Positions 1 through 6,673 of a DNA stretch of 19,847 nt are shown here, in pieces; the first letter of the stretch is position 1; each line of letters starts with the position of its first letter. The notes under the pieces are model-generated. The model searched no databases. It was not told the origin of the DNA and was given only the letters and a program-made list of their open reading frames with translations. Source of the stretch: WJMT01 sp964611275 (GTDB taxonomy: Bacteria > Acidobacteriota > Aminicenantia > Aminicenantales > Aminicenantaceae); the NCBI GenBank assembly GCA_964611275.1, contig CAZSZS010000013.1, positions 1 through 19,847 on the forward strand, given 5' to 3'. The position numbers and the translations under genes are program-made.

Positions 1-1
1 C

Positions 2-175
2 ATAGCTTCTTCCTTTTTATCAACACTTGATACCGTATTCCACCCCAGAATCGAATATCCGGGATTCAATTTTGAAAAAAGACCAAAGAAAAAACCAAGA
101 AAGCCTCAAAAAAGAAAAGTAAAAAATGATAGAAGTCCTCAATCAACAAAAAAAACACAAGCTAAAAAAGAATGA
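2..175 (+). CDS. pgpH: C-terminal end of probable 7TM-HD phosphohydrolase PgpH (partial)
   Basis: An open frame enters from the left edge and stops at TGA 173-175, giving 57 visible residues. The visible start includes FHPRIEYP, then a very basic tail rich in Lys, Arg, Pro and Gln (for example KRPKKKPRKPQKRK). Proteins of the 7TM-HD family (PgpH, a cyclic-di-AMP phosphodiesterase of the inner membrane) commonly end with a short R-I-E-Y-P motif like this one, and pgpH often lies directly upstream of ybeY and era. The assignment therefore rests on one short motif and on synteny, and no catalytic HD residues are in view. The last 50 bases overlap the start of ybeY in another frame, so the two genes are probably co-transcribed and translationally coupled. 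The basic tail is presumably cytoplasmic. Confidence 0.6.
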   Translation: MASSFLSTLDTVFHPRIEYPGFNFEKRPKKKPRKPQKRKVKNDRSPQSTKKTQAKKE

Positions 176-536
176 TTTCAAGAACCTGCTGGAGCGCCTG
201 ATAAAGCACTACGGCCTTAAAGACCCAGAGATCGCGCTGGCTTTTGTCAGCGACAGGGAGATCAAAAAACTGAACCAAAAATTTTTAAAAAAAGACAAGG
301 CGACAGATGTGTTGAGTTTTCCTCTCAACGAAAAAAAAGCTGACGGGGCCTTCTATCTGGGAGATATCATCATCTCTGTTCCCCGGGCTTTTGATCAGAG
401 TTCCGGTGCATCTCACGGCTTGGAAAGAGAACTCGAAATACTCACGATCCATGGATTTCTCCATCTCTTGGGCTTTGAGCACGCTAAAGGCCTTGAGGAA
501 GAAGAAAAAAAAATAAGAAGATTGATGCTCAAATAA
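126..536 (+). CDS. ybeY: Endoribonuclease YbeY (16S rRNA maturation factor)
   Basis: This 136-residue protein has the usual length for YbeY, a zinc-dependent single-strand endoribonuclease involved in 16S rRNA 3'-end maturation and ribosome quality control. The metal-binding signature H-x3-H-x5-H is present as HGFLHLLGFEH at residues 109-119, with ligands His109, His113 and His119. The usual Tyr-Asp before the last His is Phe-Glu here. The upstream family motif TDVLSFP lies at residues 60-66 and LGDIIIS at 78-84. The start at 126 is the first ATG of the frame and lies inside the upstream gene's 3' end. There is no convincing Shine-Dalgarno sequence, which fits translation coupled to the upstream gene. 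The era gene begins 4 bases after the stop, a standard ybeY-era operon. Confidence 0.95.
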   Translation: MIEVLNQQKKHKLKKNDFKNLLERLIKHYGLKDPEIALAFVSDREIKKLNQKFLKKDKATDVLSFPLNEKKADGAFYLGDIIISVPRAFDQSSGASHGLERELEILTIHGFLHLLGFEHAKGLEEEEKKIRRLMLK

Positions 537-540
537 AAAA

Positions 541-1458
541 ATGAAAAACAACAAAAGCAGCGAAGAAAAAACCAGGGTCGGTTATGTATCCCTTATCGGA
601 CGCCCCAATGTGGGAAAATCCACTCTTCTCAACAGACTATTAGGCCAAAAGATCTCCATCATATCCGATAAACCCCAAACCACACGGATAAGCATTCTGG
701 GAATCAAAACAACCCAAAAAGGGCAGATCATCTTCATAGACAATCCCGGCATCCATAAGCCCCTTCACAGGCTCAATAAAAGGATGATGAGCTTTGTGTA
801 TTCATCCCTGGAAACAGCAGACATTATATGCCTTCTCATAGATGCCACTCTTAAATTCGGACATGGAGATGAATTCGTGATAGACAACTTAAAAAAAGTC
901 TCCACTCCGGTCTTTCTTCTTATCAATAAGGTAGACATCATCAAAAAGGAAAAAGTCCTGCTGCTCATAGACAGGTACAAGGACCTTTTTCCTTTTGCGG
1001 AAATCATCCCTATCTCTGCCTTAAAAGGAATCAATGTGGAGGTCCTGGAAGAGAGCCTTTACCAGCACCTCCCCGAGGCAGACAGGATCTTTTCCAAAGG
1101 CGAGATTTCGACACAGACTCAAAGGTTTTGGCTCTCTGAGATCATAAGGGAGAAGGTGCTCAAATATGTAGAAAAGGAGCTTCCATTTATGACAGCGGTT
1201 CTTTTGGACAAGATCGAAGAGAGAAAGACCAGGGACAGACCACTGACCTATATCCACGCAGACATCTTTGTGGAAAGAGATAACCACCGCAAAATCATAC
1301 TGGGAAAAAACGGCTCTCTTATAAAAAAAATCGGTATGGAAGCCAGAATAGAGATAGAGGAGATACTGAAATCAAAAGTGTTTCTCGACCTTCATGTGAG
1401 AGTGAAAGACAGATGGCGCGACTCAGCCAATGTGCTGGAGCTCATCGAACAGCAGTAG
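541..1458 (+). CDS. era: GTPase Era, ribosome assembly factor
   Basis: Era is a 305-residue GTPase that binds the 3' end of 16S rRNA during 30S subunit assembly, and the length is normal. G1 is GRPNVGKST at residues 20-28. The switch I Thr is in KPQTTR (44-49). G3 is DNPG at 67-70, G4 is NKVD at 129-132 and G5 is SAL at 159-161. The C-terminal KH domain carries its RNA-binding G-x-x-G loop as GKNG at 255-258. The gene starts 4 bases after ybeY and has no separate promoter or clear ribosome binding site, so it is read from the same transcript. Its stop at 1456-1458 is one base from the 3' CCA of a convergent tRNA gene, leaving no room for an ordinary terminator between them. Confidence 0.97.
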   Translation: MKNNKSSEEKTRVGYVSLIGRPNVGKSTLLNRLLGQKISIISDKPQTTRISILGIKTTQKGQIIFIDNPGIHKPLHRLNKRMMSFVYSSLETADIICLLIDATLKFGHGDEFVIDNLKKVSTPVFLLINKVDIIKKEKVLLLIDRYKDLFPFAEIIPISALKGINVEVLEESLYQHLPEADRIFSKGEISTQTQRFWLSEIIREKVLKYVEKELPFMTAVLLDKIEERKTRDRPLTYIHADIFVERDNHRKIILGKNGSLIKKIGMEARIEIEEILKSKVFLDLHVRVKDRWRDSANVLELIEQQ

Positions 1459-1459
1459 G

Positions 1460-1537
1460 TGGGGTGAGCGAGGGGCTTCGAACCCCCAACCTCCGGATCC
1501 ACAGTCCGGTGCTCTAACCAGTTGAGCTACGCTCACC
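1460..1537 (-). tRNA. tRNA-His (anticodon GTG)
   Basis: Read on the minus strand, the sequence folds as a full cloverleaf. The acceptor GTGAGCG pairs with CGCTCAC and the D arm is GCTC/GAGC. The anticodon stem CCGGA/TCCGG surrounds the loop CTGTGGA with anticodon GTG. The T arm is GGGGG-TTCGAAG-CCCCT, with one G-T wobble pair. An extra G precedes the acceptor and faces C at the discriminator position, the G-1:C73 pair that identifies tRNA-His, and CCA is encoded. The 3' end is one base from the era stop codon, so era transcription would run antisense into the tRNA. A separate promoter lies just upstream at 1558-1586. Confidence 0.97.
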
Positions 1538-1557
1538 ATATGAACTTTGGTCTCAAA

Positions 1558-1586
1558 ATTTTCGCATCTCACAGGTTTTATGTCAA
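1558..1586 (-). promoter_or_regulatory. Sigma70-type promoter for tRNA-His
   Basis: On the minus strand there is a perfect -35 box TTGACA (plus-strand 1581-1586), a 17-bp spacer and a -10 box GAAAAT (plus-strand 1558-1563) matching TATAAT at 4 of 6 positions. It would start transcription some 10-15 bases upstream of the tRNA 5' end, a normal distance. No other gene on this strand is placed to use it. Confidence 0.7.
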
Positions 1587-1628
1587 TAGAAAAATAGGAT
1601 GAAAATCAGATGTGGCTTGTGCTCCCCT

Positions 1629-1662
1629 GTCATTGCGATTCACGAAGTGATGAAGCAATCTC
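1629..1662 (+). repeat. Dispersed palindromic repeat (TCATTGCGA...GAAGCAATC type)
   Basis: The stretch begins GTCATTGCGA and ends GAAGCAATCTC. It matches the core of a widespread intergenic repeat seen in many bacterial genomes (GTCATTGCGA, a CGAAG centre, GAAGCAATCTC). It forms a two-tier imperfect hairpin: ATTGC at 1632-1636 pairs with GCAAT at 1655-1659, and TCAC at 1640-1643 pairs with GTGA at 1647-1650 around a GAA loop. Only one copy is in the window, so family membership rests on recognition of the motif. Confidence 0.6.
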
Positions 1663-1767
1663 ATTATAATTCGTCACAGCATGGAATGAACAATTAGCGA
1701 TTTTTTGTTGGAAAAAGGGACAAAAAAAATACAAACTAAAAAAAAATATTTCTAAGAGGGATAAAAA

Positions 1768-2142
1768 ATGAAAATTTTCACCAAAAAAAGAGTCTGGATC
1801 GGCATTCTGGTCATCCTGGCGGGACTGCTTGTTTATCTGGGTATCACCTACTATCCTTATCTCCAGCAGGGTCCCATAGGATGCGGGTACAAAGCTAAGA
1901 TCCTGTGTTCCGGAGTTTTTGTCTCAGGGCGGGACGCCCAGTCTGTTCTGGAACAGGACCTGGTCTTCCACCCCCTTTTTGATCTCATAAAAGCCGAAGT
2001 CGATTACGACCAAAAAGCAGTGGACACCTCCCTTCTGGGACTGGTCAAAGGCAGAGCCGTTTATATTGACAGACTGGGAGGCATCCTTCTCAGCGGAGCT
2101 TCTGAAGAGAGCATCCGGTCCTGGCCTGTTTCCATCCCGTAA
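1768..2142 (+). CDS. N-terminal membrane-anchor fragment of a serine hydrolase (cut off by an in-frame stop)
   Basis: This 124-codon frame encodes a signal-anchor helix (about residues 10-30) followed by a conserved segment containing KAKILCSGVFVSGRD. That segment is typical of the N-terminal region of anchored serine hydrolases of the beta-lactamase/penicillin-binding fold. It carries no catalytic residues. AGAGGG 8 bases before the ATG is a plausible ribosome binding site. TAA at 2140-2142 ends the frame, but the same frame is open again at once (Pro-Gln-Pro) and runs into the catalytic domain at 2152. The fragment is therefore best read as the 5' part of a single gene spanning 1768-3189, interrupted by a nonsense codon. 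Alone it would be a short membrane-tethered peptide of no obvious use. Confidence 0.7.
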   Translation: MKIFTKKRVWIGILVILAGLLVYLGITYYPYLQQGPIGCGYKAKILCSGVFVSGRDAQSVLEQDLVFHPLFDLIKAEVDYDQKAVDTSLLGLVKGRAVYIDRLGGILLSGASEESIRSWPVSIP

Positions 2143-2151
2143 CCACAGCCC

Positions 2152-3189
2152 GTGAATCCGGAAGAATTCCCATGGCCTGCCGGCGACCTTCTGACCGAAT
2201 CAGAACACCTGAAGGAAATAGACCTCTCCCTTTTAAACAAAGCCATGGACAAAGCCTTTGATGAACCCGACCCTGAAAAGCCGCGAAGAACCAGAGCCGT
2301 GGCCGTGGTGTATAAAGGAGATCTCATAGCGGAACGGTATACACCGGATATCACCAAGGACATGCCTTTGATCGGATGGTCCATGTCCAAAAGCATAACC
2401 AGCGCTCTTGTAGGACTCAGGGTAAAGCAGGGAAAGCTGGATATTCATTCCCCGGCACCGGTCCCGGAATGGCAAAACCCGGATGACCCCCGTAAAGACA
2501 TCACTTTAAACCAACTGCTGCTAATGAGCAGCGGGCTGGAGTTTGATGAGACCTATGAATCCGACCCCCTCTCTGATGTCAACACCATGCTGTTCACCAA
2601 AAAGGATATGGGAGCTTTTGCAGCCAATTTCCCGCTTAAAGCAGAGCCGGGAACCGTGTGGTCCTATTCCAGCGGCACCACAAATATCATCTCCCGGATC
2701 ATCCGGGATTCCTTTGACTCTCAAGAAGAATACCTTGCCTTTCCCCGCCAGGCGCTGTTCAATAAGATCGGCATGCGGAACGCTGTGTTTGAACCGGATG
2801 CCTCCGGCACATTTTCAGGTGCCTCCTATTGCTATGCCCCAGCCAGGGACTGGGCCCGGTTCGGTCTTCTCTATCTCAACAATGGAGTCTGGGAAGGAGA
2901 GGAGATCCTGCCCCAGGGCTGGGTGGAATACTCCACCACGCCGGCACCGGCTTCACCTAAAGCCCAGTACGGAGCCCAATTCTGGCTTAACAGAGGAAGC
3001 TCTGAAGACCCTGAAGACCGCGAATATCCCAAACTCCCCAGAGATGCCTTTTTCTGTCTGGGGCACAACTCCCAATCCGTAACCGTGATCCCATCCAAAC
3101 AGCTCGTTGTGGTCAGGCTGGGATGGACCACCAAGGGGGGGTGGGATATGGAAGAGTTCATCGTTGATATCCTGAATGCAATAAAATAA
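2152..3189 (+). CDS. Catalytic domain of a beta-lactamase-fold serine hydrolase (class C / NylB-like)
   Basis: The frame has 345 codons from a possible GTG start 9 bases after the TAA. The nucleophile motif S-x-x-K is SMSK at residues 77-80. The second motif is Tyr172-Ser-Ser in WSYSSGT. GHNSQ at about 304-308 occupies the place of the K/H-T-G motif. These fit the class C beta-lactamase, esterase and 6-aminohexanoate-dimer hydrolase superfamily. The members are mostly esterases, amidases or peptidases, and the substrate here cannot be told. Translation could restart at the GTG after the stop, but no good Shine-Dalgarno sequence precedes it. A restarted product would lack the anchor and export signal and so stay in the cytoplasm, unlike its relatives. 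No terminator hairpin is evident after the stop. Confidence 0.8.
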   Translation: MNPEEFPWPAGDLLTESEHLKEIDLSLLNKAMDKAFDEPDPEKPRRTRAVAVVYKGDLIAERYTPDITKDMPLIGWSMSKSITSALVGLRVKQGKLDIHSPAPVPEWQNPDDPRKDITLNQLLLMSSGLEFDETYESDPLSDVNTMLFTKKDMGAFAANFPLKAEPGTVWSYSSGTTNIISRIIRDSFDSQEEYLAFPRQALFNKIGMRNAVFEPDASGTFSGASYCYAPARDWARFGLLYLNNGVWEGEEILPQGWVEYSTTPAPASPKAQYGAQFWLNRGSSEDPEDREYPKLPRDAFFCLGHNSQSVTVIPSKQLVVVRLGWTTKGGWDMEEFIVDILNAIK

Positions 3190-3278
3190 AGCTTATTGAG
3201 AAAAAACCGTAACTTTATCCGTCCACTTAACGTATTATTAACCTGTACTACCCATAATAGAATGGCGAAGTTTATTTT

Positions 3279-3331
3279 GTGAATAACCCAGGTAAAAGAG
3301 GTTTTAATAGTGAATAATCATTTTATTTCAC
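3279..3331 (+). promoter_or_regulatory. Candidate operator region upstream of the RND operon
   Basis: GTGAATAA occurs twice, at 3279-3286 and 3310-3317, 31 bases apart, close to three helical turns. The second copy is the left arm of an imperfect 22-bp palindrome at 3310-3331 with outer arms GTGAA and TTCAC. A possible -10 box TATTAT follows at 3344-3349, but no good -35 is seen, and the palindrome covers the place where it would be. Spacing and position suit a repressor or activator of the efflux operon. No regulator gene is adjacent. The region is AT-rich, so chance is possible. Confidence 0.35.
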
Positions 3332-3409
3332 CAATTTTTTTGGTATTATGGTAACGATTTCTTAGGGGGAGGCGTTATTACTATAAACAGTTAGCCGCAG
3401 AAAAAAAAG

Positions 3410-6400
3410 ATGAAAATAGCAAAATTAACCATCAATAGGCCTGTGACCACTTTTATGTTCTTTTTAGCTGTGGTCCTTCTTGGATTTGTCTCTTTAAGGG
3501 AGCTCAGTGTGGACCTTCTTCCGAACATAAGCTACCCTAAATTATCTGTTTCCGCACGGTATCCCGGTGTGGCTCCGGAAGAAGTGGAAACCCTTCTGAC
3601 TCAGAGGCTTGAATCCGCAGTCATGCGGATCCCGGGCCTCAGAAGAGTGGAAACAGTTTCTGAAGAAGGCGGAGTGTATATGACCCTTGAATTTTCCTGG
3701 GGGACGGATATGGACTTTGCCATGCTTCATACAAGAGAAAAACTGGACAGTGTGGTGCTTCCCGAAGATATCGATGAAGACCCCACCATTATTCCCCTTG
3801 ACCCGCAGAGCAAACCCATTATGGTCCTCTCTGTCTCAGGGGAAAGGTCACTTCTGGAGCTCAAAGAATTTTCTGAAGAACTGATCAAACCCCGCCTGGA
3901 GCAGATCGACGGGATCGGTTCCGCAGAAATAGCCGGAGGAGTGGAAAGAGAGATCCATATAGAGATCGATCCCGACCTTATGGCTCTTTATGACCTTAAT
4001 ATCGCACAAATATCCAGCAGTATAGAGCGGTTTAACAGCAATCTCCAGGGAGGCTCCATAAGAAAAGGAAGATTTAAATATTCTTTGAGAATCCTTGGCG
4101 AGTTTGAGGAAATCGACGAAATCGAAGAGGTCATCCTCAAGACCACAAAGGAAAAAGGAGTGGTCCGGGTTAAAGACGTAGCACGGGTCGTTGACTCCAT
4201 CAAAGAACGTGAAGGCATCACCAGGCTCAACGGGAATGAAAGCATTGGAATACTGGTCAGGAAGGAAGCCGGAGCCAACACAGTCGAGGTCACCCAAACA
4301 GCAAGGGAAGTGATAGAGGAAATAAAGCGCAGGAACGAACAGATAGATATCCTCGTTGTCTCAGAGCAGGCCAAATATATCGAGGATGCCATATCCTCTG
4401 TCCTCAACTCCATTGTCTACGGCGCTATCTTAGCTTTTCTTGTCCTGGTTGTGTTTCTTCAGGACGCGAAAACACCGCTGATTATCGCTTCTGTTATCCC
4501 CATTGCCATTATCGCCACATTCAATCTTCTCTTTTTCATGAACGTCACATTGAACATCATGTCTCTGGGCGGCCTGGCTCTGGGTGTAGGAATGCTTGTG
4601 GACAACTCTATTGTGGTCTCGGAGAGCATATTCAGGCATAAAGGCATGGGAAAAAGCCTCAGCGATGCGGCGTATATCGGAACCAAAGAAGTGGGGATGG
4701 CAGTCACAGCATCCACATTCACGACCATATCCGTTTTTCTTCCCGTCATCTATGTTCATGGAGTAGCAGGACAGTTGTTCAAGGACCAGGCGTTGACCGT
4801 GACCTTTGCCCTTCTCTCATCGCTGATCGTGTCCCTGACCCTGCTTCCCATGCTGGCATCAAGAAAATTCGAAGTAAAAGTCGCCCCCTCTGAAAAAGCC
4901 AAAAAAGAAAGACAAAAACCCCCCAAACAAAAAAAATCGTTCACACAGATCCTGCTTCTCCCTTTTAAAGGATTACAGAGGCTTATCTATTTTATTATTA
5001 AAGTCATTTTTAAGGCCTTGAATTACCTCATCAGCTTCCTCATCCAGCTTTTTGTCCTTATCTTCCACTACATCTGCTTTCCCTTTAAACCGGTTGCCCG
5101 AATCGTGTTTAAGGCGTTTAATAAAATCTATGACGCATTCGCCTCCTTTTACCACGGATTTCTCATCTGGGCCCTGGATCATAAAGCAAGAGTCATATCC
5201 GTTTCTCTTGTTTTTCTTTTGCTGACCCTGCTCCTTGCCACACAAATACCCAGTGAATTGATGCCCAAGCCCGAAACCTCATCCTTTGACCTTCATTTGA
5301 CCACTCCCATAGACTATTCTCTGGAACAGACCGCAGACTTGGCTGCCACCATAGAACAATGGCTGCTGCGGCAAAAGGAAGTGGTGGACTCTTTCTCCCA
5401 GATCGGGATCGTCAGCGGAATGGAAAGCCTGAATCCTGAAGTCTCTTTAAATTCGGTCCAGATCCGCATCCAGGCCCAATCTCCTGCCAAGATGGAGCCT
5501 GTGATCGAGGGCTTAAGAAAATTTCTCAGCCAATTTCCCGACCTTCAATTCTCTATGGTCAAAGAACAGTCAACCATAGGAGAGTTCCTTGCTTTCTCTA
5601 CGGCAGAGGTGGGATTGAAGATAAAAGGCGAAGACCTGAATGTTTTGATAAATATAGCCGAAGATGCGGTCCAAAAAATGAGTGAGATCCCGGAAATAGC
5701 TGACGTGACCACGAATATCGGCGAGGGCAAACCCGAGTTTCTGGTCCAGATAAAAAAACAGGCTCTGGATAAATACAATATCTCCCCCCAGGAAATTGGG
5801 GATTTCCTGGTGGATGCGGTGCGGGGACGCGTGGACACGCAGTTCAAAGAGCTCGAAAAAAAATACGATATCAGAGTGCGGTTTCAGGACCGGATACGGG
5901 AAGATATAGACGTACTTCTTAATGAGCAAATACCCTATGCAGGGGGAAAAATCCCTTTGAGGGAACTGGTCACCTACCAGCTCTCCAAAGGCCCAAAGGA
6001 AATCAGAAGAGAGAACCAGGAAAGAGAAATACTTGTGACCGCCAATGTGCGGAACATAAAAATAAGTCAAGCTGTGCCCTTGATTAAAGAAAAAATAGAC
6101 AAAATCTCTCTCCCGAAGAACTACAGGATCATCTTCAGCGGAGAACAGGAAGAGATGCAGAAGTCATTCCGGAGCCTCGGCCTTGCTTTTCTTTTAGCTG
6201 TTCTCCTGGTCTATATGATCATGGCCGCCCAGTTTGAATCCCTGCTCCACCCTTTTCTCATACTTTTCACTCTGCCCATGGGGCTCACAGGAGCGATATG
6301 GGCGCTTTTTATCACAGGGCAGACACTGAATGTCATCTCCATCATCGGAATGGTGGTGCTGGCCGGAATCGTCGTCAATGATGCCATAGTCAAGATAGAT

Positions 6401-6673
6401 TACACAAACCAGCTAAGAAAAAAAGGCATGGGTATCAGAGAGGCCATACTGGAAGCCAGCAGAGTGAGGCTGCGGCCTATACTCATGACCACGGTCACTA
6501 CCGCTTTCGGCCTTTTTCCCATGTCCCTGGGGATGGGAAGGGGTTCCGAACTGCAGCAGCCCCTTGCGATCTCAGTGATAGGAGGCTTGATACTGGCTAC
6601 GTTTTTGACCTTGATCCTAATTCCTCTGTCATATGAACTGGCAGAGAGAGCCAAATCAGGTTCGAAAAAATGA
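3410..6673 (+). CDS. RND efflux permease, subunit 1 (AcrB/MdtB-type)
   Basis: At 1087 residues this inner-membrane RND permease exports small hydrophobic or cationic compounds, powered by the proton (or sodium) gradient. It has the duplicated RND plan: TM1 at about 12-32, the first porter domain (for example YPGVAPEEVETLLTQRLE), TM2-TM6 at about 335-485, a second half beginning near 585, and TM8-TM12 at the C terminus. In TM4 the relay motif is VDNSIVV with Asp398-Asn399 in place of AcrB's Asp-Asp. In TM10 Asn990 takes the place of AcrB Lys940, and Asp991 and Lys995 are extra charges. A long Lys-rich then very hydrophobic insert (about 490-580) lies between TM6 and TM7. The ATG is the only start after an in-frame TAG at 3392-3394 and has no Shine-Dalgarno. 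The GGGGGAGG at 3365-3372 is too far away. It overlaps permease 2 by ATGA. The substrate is unknown. Confidence 0.93.
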   Translation: MKIAKLTINRPVTTFMFFLAVVLLGFVSLRELSVDLLPNISYPKLSVSARYPGVAPEEVETLLTQRLESAVMRIPGLRRVETVSEEGGVYMTLEFSWGTDMDFAMLHTREKLDSVVLPEDIDEDPTIIPLDPQSKPIMVLSVSGERSLLELKEFSEELIKPRLEQIDGIGSAEIAGGVEREIHIEIDPDLMALYDLNIAQISSSIERFNSNLQGGSIRKGRFKYSLRILGEFEEIDEIEEVILKTTKEKGVVRVKDVARVVDSIKEREGITRLNGNESIGILVRKEAGANTVEVTQTAREVIEEIKRRNEQIDILVVSEQAKYIEDAISSVLNSIVYGAILAFLVLVVFLQDAKTPLIIASVIPIAIIATFNLLFFMNVTLNIMSLGGLALGVGMLVDNSIVVSESIFRHKGMGKSLSDAAYIGTKEVGMAVTASTFTTISVFLPVIYVHGVAGQLFKDQALTVTFALLSSLIVSLTLLPMLASRKFEVKVAPSEKAKKERQKPPKQKKSFTQILLLPFKGLQRLIYFIIKVIFKALNYLISFLIQLFVLIFHYICFPFKPVARIVFKAFNKIYDAFASFYHGFLIWALDHKARVISVSLVFLLLTLLLATQIPSELMPKPETSSFDLHLTTPIDYSLEQTADLAATIEQWLLRQKEVVDSFSQIGIVSGMESLNPEVSLNSVQIRIQAQSPAKMEPVIEGLRKFLSQFPDLQFSMVKEQSTIGEFLAFSTAEVGLKIKGEDLNVLINIAEDAVQKMSEIPEIADVTTNIGEGKPEFLVQIKKQALDKYNISPQEIGDFLVDAVRGRVDTQFKELEKKYDIRVRFQDRIREDIDVLLNEQIPYAGGKIPLRELVTYQLSKGPKEIRRENQEREILVTANVRNIKISQAVPLIKEKIDKISLPKNYRIIFSGEQEEMQKSFRSLGLAFLLAVLLVYMIMAAQFESLLHPFLILFTLPMGLTGAIWALFITGQTLNVISIIGMVVLAGIVVNDAIVKIDYTNQLRKKGMGIREAILEASRVRLRPILMTTVTTAFGLFPMSLGMGRGSELQQPLAISVIGGLILATFLTLILIPLSYELAERAKSGSKK

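Larger units (their letters stand above)
1768..3189 (+). pseudogene. Serine hydrolase of the beta-lactamase fold, full-length gene split by one TAA
   Basis: The anchor fragment and the catalytic frame are in the same phase (both start at coordinates of remainder 1 modulo 3). Only TAA 2140-2142 and three sense codons separate them. Joined, they give a protein of about 470 residues with the usual plan: N-terminal anchor, GVFVSGRD region, Pro-rich linker, catalytic domain. A C-to-T change from CAA (Gln) would explain the stop and would restore a Pro-Gln-Pro-Gln-Pro linker. No other stop, frameshift or deletion is visible, so the damage is recent, or the stop is tolerated, or it is a sequence error. 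Confidence 0.65.

Noticed and set aside
1460..1767. Integration (att) site at the tRNA-His 3' end
   Set aside because: The tRNA 3' end abuts era, and no duplicate of the tRNA end, integrase or foreign block is visible.
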